Origin: Eisenbergiella sp900555195
GTDB lineage: Bacteria > Bacillota > Clostridia > Lachnospirales > Lachnospiraceae
Length of the DNA: 24,283 nt
Assembly: GCA_902492555.1 (NCBI GenBank)
Contig: CABUMH010000057.1
Location: 1 to 24,283 of the forward strand
Direction of reading: 5' to 3'
The notes below the pieces were generated by a model. It did not search any database. It had not been told where the DNA came from and saw only the letters and a program-made list of their open reading frames with translations. Shown piece after piece: positions 1 through 5,730 of the stretch; within the stretch, counting starts at the first letter, position 1, and every line of letters starts with the position of its first letter. Made by a program: the position numbers and the translations under genes.

Positions 1-1
1 G

Positions 2-142
2 GCCCTGGGAGAAAGGAATACGGCCGGCCTTTATATCCTGCTGCGGCCCCTGGACGCACAAGAGGCGAAAGGAGGTACGCCCCAAGAGAGCCGAACGGGC
101 CAGGAGGCCGCAGAGGGATTTTCGGATATATGCAGAAAATAA
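2..142 (+). CDS. 3' end of an unidentified gene (partial)
   Basis: Reading from base 2, the frame stays open for 46 codons to TAA at 140-142. It begins ALGERNTAGLYILLRPLD and ends in a polar, Glu/Gly-rich tail, GFSDICRK. The early part looks protein-like, whereas the two other forward frames give Arg/Pro-rich text. The gene starts outside the window and its family cannot be recognised from this fragment. No convincing terminator follows it; the next gene's promoter begins 13 bases later. Frame choice is by eye, so confidence is low. Confidence 0.35.
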   Translation, partial: ALGERNTAGLYILLRPLDAQEAKGGTPQESRTGQEAAEGFSDICRK

Positions 143-155
143 AAAGGATTCGACC

Positions 156-184
156 TTGTGATTCCTTCGTGAATCCATTACAAT
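156..184 (+). promoter_or_regulatory. Promoter of the DUF6062 gene
   Basis: TTGTGA (156-161), a 17-nt spacer, then TACAAT (179-184): a near-consensus housekeeping promoter. The short leader carries a GC hairpin at 205-217 (ACGG/CCGT arms) just before the GGAGG at 230-234. Confidence 0.7.
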
Positions 185-242
185 AAAATCAAAAGTCATC
201 GGGAACGGCCGGGCCGTCCTTTTATATATGGAGGAAATGTCA

Positions 243-1004
243 ATGAAAGAAAAACTGTATACCATTCCTTTAAATGATGCCATGGATGCCCATGACGAAT
301 GTCCTTTTTGCTTTATCGAGCGCAACGTGGAGCATGATATCATGGATTACGTTCTCGGTTCCTGCGCCTCTTATATGGAGAGCGACACCAGGGACGAGAC
401 GGATAAAGCGGGTTTCTGCCGCATGCATTACCAGAAAATGTTTGATTACGGCAATACCCTGGGGAATGGCTGGATTCTGAAAACGCATTACAAGAAACTG
501 ATCGGAGAAATGAAAGAGCAGTTCTCCCGTTTCTCTCCCGGCAAGACTTCTTTCATGGACAAGCTGAAAGGGCGCCCCGCTGAGACCAATTCTGTGGCAG
601 CCTGGATTGAAGAGAAGGAAAGTTCCTGCTATATCTGTGATTATTTCAAAAAAGAATACGCCCGCTATCTGGATACCTTTTTCTACCTTTATAAAAATGA
701 CAGCGCCTTCCGCACCAAGCTTGCGGACAGCAAGGGCTTCTGCCTCCATCATTTCAAGGATGTGCTGAACGGGGCGGACGCCAAACTTTCCGACGCGGAA
801 AAAAAGGACTTTTTCCCTCTGGTTTTCCGCCTGATGGAAGAAAACATGGAGCGTGTCTCCTCGGATGTGGACTGGCTGATCGAAAAATTCGACTATCGGA
901 ACAAAGATGCGGACTGGAAGACCTCCAAAGACGCCATTCAGCGCGGCATGCAGAAATTAAAGGGAGGATACCCGGCAGATCCAGCTTATAAGATGAATAA
1001 ATAA
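243..1004 (+). CDS. DUF6062 family protein with duplicated Cys/His motifs
   Basis: Predicted soluble cytoplasmic protein of 253 residues with no signal peptide or membrane segment, recognised as DUF6062, a family of unknown function common in Lachnospiraceae. The start at 243 is chosen because GGAGG at 230-234 lies 8 nt upstream; the in-frame ATGs at 228 and 237 overlap or crowd that site. Two parallel cysteine sets are visible: C20-x2-C23 followed by C59-x2-H62, and C129-x2-C132 followed by C167-x2-H170, with nearly equal spacing (39 and 38 residues between first cysteines). This suggests an internal duplication and two metal sites, probably zinc; that is inference. The gene has its own promoter and ends at a bidirectional hairpin, so it is probably monocistronic. 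No function can be assigned. Confidence 0.85.
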   Translation: MKEKLYTIPLNDAMDAHDECPFCFIERNVEHDIMDYVLGSCASYMESDTRDETDKAGFCRMHYQKMFDYGNTLGNGWILKTHYKKLIGEMKEQFSRFSPGKTSFMDKLKGRPAETNSVAAWIEEKESSCYICDYFKKEYARYLDTFFYLYKNDSAFRTKLADSKGFCLHHFKDVLNGADAKLSDAEKKDFFPLVFRLMEENMERVSSDVDWLIEKFDYRNKDADWKTSKDAIQRGMQKLKGGYPADPAYKMNK

Positions 1005-1023
1005 TGGCTCAAAGCCGCTCGCC

Positions 1024-1060
1024 AAAACAGCCGGGAAACGGATTCATCCCGGCTGTTCGG
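1024..1060. terminator. Bidirectional terminator hairpin between DUF6062 and tetR
   Basis: Perfect 10-bp stem ACAGCCGGGA (1027-1036) / TCCCGGCTGT (1047-1056) with a 10-nt loop. On the minus strand it is followed by TTTT, on the plus strand by a weaker T-rich stretch. The last tetR codons and its stop lie inside the hairpin, so one element serves two convergent genes. Confidence 0.7.
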
Positions 1061-1703
1061 CTTGTTCCTCCATCTTTTCTTCTGCTCTTTTTCCCGCCTC
1101 ATCCGGCGCAAACAGCCTTTCAAACATATCCAGACAGGCCATGATCTCCTCATACAGCCCTTCCGGCGTATAGTCCGGCCTGAGACTGTACTCTTCCGTA
1201 ACCCCTTCCAGCGTATAATCAATGGCCTTCACCGCCCTGACCAGATCCGCTTTCCTTTCCAGGACGCGATAATCCGCCCGTTCCATCAGAGCGCGCATCC
1301 ATTCGCCGTATTCCATCCGGAGCGCCTCAACCGCCTCCATCGCTTCCTCACAGTCCTCCCGCTCTGCGCCGTCCAAAAATCTGCGCATATAAGGATACTT
1401 CCTGTATACCCGCATCCTGGCCGTCTCCACGCCCCGTTTGAGGGTGAAGTAATCCGTCTGTATGCCTTCCGTATCCCTAGACAGTTCCAGCCGCATAAAC
1501 TTGGTGCTGTAATCATATAAAAAAGAATATAACCCCAGCTTGCTACCAAAATAATGGAAAAGAAGCCCTTTGCTGATCCCGGCGATTCTGACAATCTCAT
1601 CCGTGCTGGCATGCCTATAGCCATTTACAGCGAACACCTGCAGCGCCGCATTGATGATCCGATCCTGTTTTTCCTTTGCCGCATCAAAAAATTTATTGTT
1701 CAT
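1044..1703 (-). CDS. TetR/AcrR family transcriptional regulator
   Basis: Predicted 219-residue DNA-binding repressor. The N-terminus (about residues 12-55) has the typical TetR helix-turn-helix, including ASTDEIVRIAGISKGLLFHY with the GI-KG-LF/Y-HYF pattern of the recognition helix. The helical C-terminal ligand-binding domain is divergent, so the inducer cannot be guessed. The start is set at 1703 because GGAGG lies about 5 nt upstream; an in-frame ATG nine codons earlier has no good ribosome binding site. The gene is transcribed away from the anchored repeat protein at 2068. Its promoter overlaps a long inverted repeat (1760-1909). TetR proteins often control a divergent neighbour, so the 2068 gene is the obvious candidate target, but no classical short TetR operator was identified. 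Confidence 0.88.
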   Translation of the reverse strand: MNNKFFDAAKEKQDRIINAALQVFAVNGYRHASTDEIVRIAGISKGLLFHYFGSKLGLYSFLYDYSTKFMRLELSRDTEGIQTDYFTLKRGVETARMRVYRKYPYMRRFLDGAEREDCEEAMEAVEALRMEYGEWMRALMERADYRVLERKADLVRAVKAIDYTLEGVTEEYSLRPDYTPEGLYEEIMACLDMFERLFAPDEAGKRAEEKMEEQAEQPG

Positions 1704-1738
1704 GTACCCCTCCGCCTGCACGCTTCCCAATATGCCCC

Positions 1739-1767
1739 ATCATACCATATCCCCTGCGTCCCATCAA
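1739..1767 (-). promoter_or_regulatory. Promoter of the tetR gene
   Basis: On the minus strand TTGATG (1767-1762), a 17-nt spacer and TATGAT (1744-1739). The -35 box lies inside the left arm of the 1760-1909 inverted repeat, so anything binding or folding that arm could affect this promoter. Confidence 0.6.
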
Positions 1768-1909
1768 GACGCCAGCCGCCCATTTGCATCTGCCGCGTTA
1801 CCGCTGCAGCCTCAAGGGCAGGGAAACACGCTGGCAGAAAGGGCGCCGGAACTCGGAGGGCTGAGCGGTAACGCGGCAGATGCAAATGGGCGGCTGACGG
1901 CTTGACGGG
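1760..1909. repeat. 46-bp inverted repeat with 58-bp spacer (hairpin/MITE-like)
   Basis: The left arm 1760-1805 and right arm 1864-1909 are reverse complements with three mismatches by eye. The inner 31 bases of each arm match perfectly and include ATTTGCATCTGCCGCG. The spacer 1806-1863 also pairs weakly at its ends. The element fills much of the 364-base gap between the divergent tetR and 2068 genes. It encodes no plausible protein, has no T-run after it, and is too long for a simple operator. It could be a dispersed hairpin repeat, a remnant of a miniature transposable element, or a regulatory structure. The rest of the gap (about 1910-2067) is AT-rich and holds the probable promoter and the ribosome binding site (2050-2058) of the downstream gene. 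Confidence 0.8.
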
Positions 1910-2067
1910 AGGCCGTTTTGTTTCCAATTTCATACATTTTTTATACATATTTTCTTTTCAAAATCACAAAATAGTATTAGAATACAGATAAATGAAGCCC
2001 TGCTGCGTTTTTCATCCTATTTGTGCGCAGGCGTATATTTGTCATGTTGAGAAAGGGGTATTTTAAA

Positions 2068-2856
2068 ATGGCCAAAAAGTCTCATAGGTTGGGAAGGTTC
2101 CTTACTGCAGCCGCATTGGTGGGTGCTGCCGCCGGAGCCTGGTACTATCTGAAGAACAGGGACGCATCAAAGGAAGATGCTGCCGGCAGCGATGAGGATT
2201 TTGACGATTTTGATAATTTCGATGATTTCGATAAGCTGGATGATGAGGAGCCGGAAATCGTTCACGCATCCGGAACAAATGATGCTTCTCAGAAAGAGGA
2301 CGCCTCCATGGATGATGACGCGGCGCAGCAGGGCAGCGGTCGTTCCTATGTGTCCCTGGATCTCAAGAAGGCGAAAGAAAAAGCGGATGCGTTTCTTGAT
2401 AACGTCTCTGATAAGGTAGAGGATACAGTAAAAAAGATCAAGACTTCCGAAGAATATGAAACGGTGGCCAATAAGGTGGACGATGCCGTTACCCGTTTTC
2501 GCAATTCGGAAGAATTTGAAGCGGTAACCAATAAAATCAACGACACGGTGGATCGTATCCGCAACAGCAACGAATATGCCAACGTGGATGAGCAGATGGA
2601 AAATGCGCTCAATAAAGTGAAAGAAGTGACAGAAAAAGCCGTCAATAGAGTTGGACAGCGCCTCAACGTCACGATGGGAAGCGCGGAACGGATGGGAGAT
2701 TCTGACGGGGCTGAAACGCAGGCGCCTGTGTCCTCAGAAACCGTGGAAACCGAAGCGTCCGTTTCTCCAAATGAAGCGGGAAAAGAGGCTTCTGACACTC
2801 CGGCAGCGCAGGAAGGAGAGAACTCTGCATCTCCTTCTGACAGCAGCCTTTCCTGA
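2068..2856 (+). CDS. Membrane-anchored Asp-rich protein with 20-residue helical repeats
   Basis: Predicted 262-residue protein of unknown function. Residues 1-10 are basic, about 10-27 form one hydrophobic anchor (FLTAAALVGAAAGAWYYL), and about 40-60 are an Asp/Phe low-complexity stretch (DFDDFDNFDDFDKLDD). Residues 115-194 contain a 20-residue unit repeated three times and a fourth degenerate copy, with the pattern NKVDDAVTRFRNSEEFEAV, predicted amphipathic helix. The tail is Ser/Glu/Ala rich. The layout resembles YtxH-like or apolipophorin-like anchored helical proteins, but this is only a similarity of architecture. The start at 2068 follows AAAGGGG with a 9-nt spacer; the upstream in-frame ATGs lack a site. 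It lies divergent to tetR, which may regulate it, and ends at a strong terminator. Confidence 0.75.
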   Translation: MAKKSHRLGRFLTAAALVGAAAGAWYYLKNRDASKEDAAGSDEDFDDFDNFDDFDKLDDEEPEIVHASGTNDASQKEDASMDDDAAQQGSGRSYVSLDLKKAKEKADAFLDNVSDKVEDTVKKIKTSEEYETVANKVDDAVTRFRNSEEFEAVTNKINDTVDRIRNSNEYANVDEQMENALNKVKEVTEKAVNRVGQRLNVTMGSAERMGDSDGAETQAPVSSETVETEASVSPNEAGKEASDTPAAQEGENSASPSDSSLS

Positions 2857-2888
2857 TGCGTCTCTTTTCCATTATCCAAAATGTATTT

Positions 2889-2923
2889 GCGCCGGGACGC
2901 TGTTGCCCGGCGCATTGTTTTTT
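2889..2923 (+). terminator. Intrinsic terminator of the 2068 gene
   Basis: Perfect 8-bp stem GCGCCGGG (2889-2896) / CCCGGCGC (2906-2913), 9-nt loop, followed by ATTGTTTTTT on the plus strand. It separates this gene from the convergent thuA-like gene. Confidence 0.85.
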
Positions 2924-2939
2924 ATATCCGCAGTATACA

Positions 2940-3596
2940 TCAACGCTGCCCTGCACACCACAGGACGGCATTTCTGATCAGCCTTTTATAATTCTCTTCC
3001 TGAAATACGGAAAGAATATGCCCCGGCGTGAGCACACAAATGCGCCCTTTCCCCATCTGCCTCACATAGCCTGCAGTCTGCGTGCCGCCCGCATCGGATT
3101 CGGCAAGCAGCAGTTCCGTCCGATCCTCTGCCAGGTGTTCCAGTTCATAATGTTCATCCCTCACCGTAAAATCCTGCACGCCTTCCGTCACCGGATGCTC
3201 TCCGACCACGCGTACCCGCACATCGCATCTGGGCGGATGCTTCACAAAACTATTGCCCACGAATTCCGTATAAGCGCTGCATTCCTCGCTCCGAAAACTG
3301 TTGCCGGCATGCAGAGACAGAAATCCGCCTCCTTCCTCCACATATGCACGAAGGTCTTCCGGCCCCACCTCCGTAACACCCGCTTCAAACCAGGGAACCG
3401 GATTTGCCCCGGTCAATTCATTCCCCTTGGCACAGAGAATCACCGGATATTCCTTCAGCATTCCCGGGGTGAGAATGTCCTTCGCATCTTTCACATAATC
3501 AAGCGAGCAGCTTCCTTCCTCTTCCAGAAAAGCAAGCCCTCTCTCAACCACCTCCGCCGGATGCCACTTGTCGTCACACAGAACCAAGACTTTCAT
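2940..3596 (-). CDS. ThuA-like domain protein
   Basis: Predicted 218-residue cytoplasmic protein matching the ThuA-like (trehalose utilisation) family, which has a class I glutamine-amidotransferase-like flavodoxin fold. Visible family features are the N-terminal strand MKVLVLCDDKWHPAEVV, the segment YPVILCAKGNELT and the turn GGGFLSLHAGNSF. ThuA proteins are linked to sugar metabolism, with chemistry still unclear, so the substrate is not assigned. The start at 3596 is preferred: GGAGG sits 9 nt upstream, while the ATG at 3605 directly abuts that sequence. The gene follows lacI by 19 bases and is almost certainly co-transcribed with it, which suggests that the LacI protein senses a carbohydrate handled by this enzyme. 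No T-run terminator was seen right after it on its own strand. Confidence 0.82.
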   Translation of the reverse strand: MKVLVLCDDKWHPAEVVERGLAFLEEEGSCSLDYVKDAKDILTPGMLKEYPVILCAKGNELTGANPVPWFEAGVTEVGPEDLRAYVEEGGGFLSLHAGNSFRSEECSAYTEFVGNSFVKHPPRCDVRVRVVGEHPVTEGVQDFTVRDEHYELEHLAEDRTELLLAESDAGGTQTAGYVRQMGKGRICVLTPGHILSVFQEENYKRLIRNAVLWCAGQR

Positions 3597-3615
3597 GCAT
3601 TCCATCCTCCCTTCT

Positions 3616-4593
3616 TTATGTCGTCTCCCTGCGAATCAAACTCACCGGAAGAACGGTCCTCGGGTGTACCTCTTCTTTGTTCGCCACCCGCACGATCGAC
3701 TCCACTGCCAGGGAAGCCATCTCAGGTATCGGCTGATGTACGGTGGTAATTTCCGGACTTGTGAGCGTACATACCATGCTGTCATCAAAGCCCACCACCT
3801 TCAGCTGCTGTGGGATCTGAATTCCTTTTTTGCCGCAGATTTGTATCACCCATGATGCGGCTACATCATTTCCCGCAAAAATCCCATCCACTTCCGGATG
3901 CTCTGTCAGAAGTCTCTCTATACTCTCCTTACATCCCATACGGCTTCCGTCCGCACGCTCTCTTTCCGGCTCGATACACGCCAGGCCTTCCCGAACACAG
4001 ATCTCCAGGAAGCCTTTTTCCCGCTCTTCTTCTGATGCAGGCAGAATTTCATCGGAACCAAGGTAAGCAACCGTACGGCATCCTTTTTCAGACAAATGTT
4101 TTGCCGCCAGCCTGCCGCCCTGCCGGTTGTCGCATTCGATCACCGCCACGCACCCTTCCTGAAACCGCTCCAGCGCCACCAGCGGCACGCCCAGTTCTTC
4201 CACATACTGCTCCCGCACGGAACCGCTGCACAGGATCACTCCGGCCACCCGGATTCCCTTGCACATCTCCAGATATTGCTGTTCCTTGTCATCTCTGTGA
4301 TTGGAATTGAACACCACCAATCGATAACCGTTCATAAAGGCTGCCGTTTCCAGACAGCTCAATACCCTTGCAAAATAAGGGTGGTCGATATACGGCAGAA
4401 TCACCCCGATCGTATTCGTCGTCTGTTTGGAAAGAGACCTGGCCAGTTCATTCGGCTGATAATTCAGCTTCTTCATCGCCGCATAGACCTTTTCCCTGGC
4501 CTCCTTGCTGATATATCCTCTGTTATTGAGCACACGGGATACGGTGCTGACCGTCAGCCCGGTTTCCCTTGCCACATCCTTCAGTGTCGCCAT
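3616..4593 (-). CDS. LacI family transcriptional regulator
   Basis: Predicted 325-residue sugar-responsive repressor. Residues 1-22 are a classic LacI helix-turn-helix (TLKDVARETGLTVSTVSRVL), followed by the hinge segment LNYQPNELARSL near 45-56 and a periplasmic-binding-protein-like effector domain beginning at NTIGVILPYIDHPYF. Typical late motifs such as DGIFAGNDVAA and VVGFDDS are present, and the length is normal. The effector cannot be deduced. The gene is first in an operon with the ThuA-like gene and has a strong promoter at 4690-4718. A LacI-type operator lies at 5095-5114 over the promoter of the adjacent candidate sRNA. A partial copy of its core, CAACCGATT at 4699-4707, lies within this gene's own promoter, consistent with autoregulation. 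Confidence 0.93.
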   Translation of the reverse strand: MATLKDVARETGLTVSTVSRVLNNRGYISKEAREKVYAAMKKLNYQPNELARSLSKQTTNTIGVILPYIDHPYFARVLSCLETAAFMNGYRLVVFNSNHRDDKEQQYLEMCKGIRVAGVILCSGSVREQYVEELGVPLVALERFQEGCVAVIECDNRQGGRLAAKHLSEKGCRTVAYLGSDEILPASEEEREKGFLEICVREGLACIEPERERADGSRMGCKESIERLLTEHPEVDGIFAGNDVAASWVIQICGKKGIQIPQQLKVVGFDDSMVCTLTSPEITTVHQPIPEMASLAVESIVRVANKEEVHPRTVLPVSLIRRETT

Positions 4594-4689
4594 GATGCCC
4601 GCTATCCTCCAACGCCTGTTCTGCCCAAACGCTTGTCCTGTCTCCCGGTTTATACCTGTTCACCGTCGGATTTTCTCCCAGGTTTTCCT

Positions 4690-4718
4690 ATTATATCACA
4701 ACCGATTCCTATTTCCAA
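4690..4718 (-). promoter_or_regulatory. Promoter of the lacI-thuA operon
   Basis: Minus strand TTGGAA (4718-4713), 17-nt spacer, TATAAT (4695-4690). The motif TTCCTAT occurs at 4685, 4706 and 4764 and as its complement at 4750, around this promoter. Confidence 0.8.
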
Positions 4719-4747
4719 TGAAATACAAAGAATCCCGTTCTCTTATT

Positions 4748-4772
4748 CTATAGGAAATGAAATTTCCTATAG
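4748..4772. promoter_or_regulatory. Perfect 11-bp inverted repeat upstream of the lacI promoter
   Basis: CTATAGGAAAT (4748-4758), GAA, ATTTCCTATAG (4762-4772). It lies about 30 bp upstream of the lacI -35 box and just after the terminator of the sRNA unit. It is AT-rich and symmetric like a protein binding site, and has no T-run that would make it a terminator. It lacks the central CG expected for a LacI-family site, so another regulator is likely if it is an operator. Confidence 0.5.
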
Positions 4773-4775
4773 TAC

Positions 4776-4812
4776 AAAAAAAGTCCGCAGGGTCGGGGGA
4801 GACCCTTGCGGA
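4776..4812 (-). terminator. Intrinsic terminator of the sRNA unit
   Basis: On the minus strand the stem TCCGCAAGGGTC / GACCCTGCGGA (one bulged base) closes a TCCCCC loop, followed by C and seven T (4782-4776). The plus strand has only A-runs after the stem's start, so the direction is leftward. Confidence 0.85.
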
Positions 4813-5067
4813 TTCAAAAAAAGAAGGGGGTTTTGAATGTTCATTCTCGCTTCACCGGATATTAGGGAGGGATCCGAGAAGTGATATGAACATTATTATA
4901 ATGATATCTTTTGGGGAAAAGATATCAGGAGGGGGTATTTCTACAGCCAGGCTTGATACTCGGAAGACCGATGCCGCACCGCCTTTATAACATGAAAGGG
5001 AGGGGGAAAAGAGTTCTCTTGACGGAAAAGCTTCGGTATTTCCGTTTGTTTTCTCTTGCCTTACTGT
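4776..5067 (-). ncRNA. Candidate C-rich (anti-Shine-Dalgarno) regulatory RNA
   Basis: A leftward unit with a consensus promoter (5074-5102), predicted start near 5067 and a strong terminator at 4776-4812, about 290 nt, without a credible ORF. Six C tracts are present (plus-strand positions): CCCCCTCCC 4998-5006, CCCCCTCCT 4927-4935, CCCC 4913-4916, CCCTCCC 4865-4871, CCCCC 4826-4830 and CCCCC 4795-4799. By eye, several are exposed: 4913-4916 is the loop of a perfect 10-bp hairpin (4903-4926), 4865-4871 lies in the loop of a longer stem whose outer arms include TTCTCG/CGAGAA, and 4795-4799 is the terminator loop. A 5' hairpin sits at 5022-5045. The tracts are complementary to GGAGG-type ribosome binding sites, like the C-rich loops of some Gram-positive sRNAs. 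It matches no RNA family I recognise (not SRP RNA, RNase P or tmRNA). The 5115-5326 stretch upstream is A/T-rich with no gene recognised. Confidence 0.6.
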
Positions 5068-5073
5068 GCTTAA

Positions 5074-5102
5074 ATCATATCATCACAAAAGACGTATGTC
5101 AA
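5074..5102 (-). promoter_or_regulatory. Consensus promoter of the candidate sRNA
   Basis: Minus strand TTGACA (5102-5097), 17-nt spacer, TATGAT (5079-5074). The upstream 5115-5170 region is rich in A/T tracts and could act as an UP element. The next annotated minus-strand gene (lacI) has its own promoter beyond a terminator. Confidence 0.85.
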
Positions 5103-5114
5103 CCGGTTAACATA
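5095..5114. promoter_or_regulatory. LacI-type operator overlapping the sRNA -35 box
   Basis: TATGTCAACC/GGTTAACATA is a 20-bp near-palindrome with one mismatched pair and an AACCGGTT core. LacI-family sites are even palindromes with a central CG or CCGG, so this fits that family. It covers the whole -35 box, so a bound repressor would block RNA polymerase. The neighbouring lacI product is the natural candidate; this assignment is inference. Confidence 0.55.
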
Positions 5115-5326
5115 CTTTTCGTGCTTTTAACCAAAAGCTTTTTATCGGTTTTTTAAACTCATCAAAATTTGCACAAAAAAACAATTTGATTTCAAACTTT
5201 TCCCAAGCTTTTTTCCTCATTTCTCGGGCTTTTCCGGGTCCTTCATTTTGTGAATTCGGTTTCATAGGGCATTTTTCACACTGTGCCGGCCGGCATAAAA
5301 ACCGTTTGCCAACTGCTCCATCCACG

Positions 5327-5704
5327 TTACCCGTTCTTGTGCATAGCCTCATGTTCCCTTCTCAGTTCACGATATAACTGCAGGCAGTTCCAGCCGCTGT
5401 TCGTCTCCGTGAGCACAGCTTTGCAGGCGATGCCCGCCAGACCGGCCTTGCGCATGGCAAGCAGCGCCTTGTCCAGTTCTTCTCCCGTCAGATAGCAGAA
5501 CACCAGCATCTCTTCCGGAAGCGGTTCTCCGTCATAGGTTCCTCCCAGAGGCAGGCTTCCTTTAACGCCTGCCAGATAGCCGAGCGGAAGCAGATATTCT
5601 CCCCGCGCCACTTCCCTGACGGAAATTCCAAACCGGGCGAGAGCCCGCCTCAATGCGCCCGCGCGTGCCGGGGCAAATTCACAGATCAATACCGTTTTCT
5701 CCAT
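5327..5704 (-). CDS. DUF3783 domain-containing protein
   Basis: Small 125-residue protein matching DUF3783, a family of unknown function in Clostridia. The pattern VLICEFAPARAGALRRALARFGI at the start is written here only in part (ICEFAPARAGAL); the segment LPLGYLAGVKG near residues 39-49 and the helical segment around EELDKALLAMRKAG are typical. There is no signal peptide or membrane helix. The gene begins 26 bases after the aldehyde dehydrogenase and is the last member of the leftward operon. The ribosome binding site is AAAGGAAAA upstream of the ATG. No function can be stated. No clear intrinsic terminator follows it; the GC palindrome TGCCGGCCGGCA at 5284-5295 has no T-run on this strand. 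Confidence 0.75.
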   Translation of the reverse strand: MEKTVLICEFAPARAGALRRALARFGISVREVARGEYLLPLGYLAGVKGSLPLGGTYDGEPLPEEMLVFCYLTGEELDKALLAMRKAGLAGIACKAVLTETNSGWNCLQLYRELRREHEAMHKNG

Positions 5705-5730
5705 TGCAATTTTCCTTTCCCCACGCCGGT

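Noticed and set aside
205..217. Terminator for the partial gene at the window start
   Set aside because: The stem is short and lies downstream of the DUF6062 promoter, so it belongs to that gene's leader rather than to the upstream gene.
1760..1909. Phase-variable invertible promoter
   Set aside because: The 58-bp spacer contains no promoter-like boxes, and no site-specific recombinase gene is nearby; kept only as a repeat.
4757..4990. 77-codon plus-strand frame beginning inside the 4748-4772 palindrome
   Set aside because: It has no proper ribosome binding site, runs through the terminator stem, and its composition is not protein-like. The opposite strand has the better promoter and terminator.
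5107..5352. 81-codon minus-strand frame after DUF3783
   Set aside because: It overlaps the end of DUF3783 and the sRNA promoter upstream region, lacks a ribosome binding site at any ATG, and its Lys/Phe-rich text reflects AT-rich DNA.
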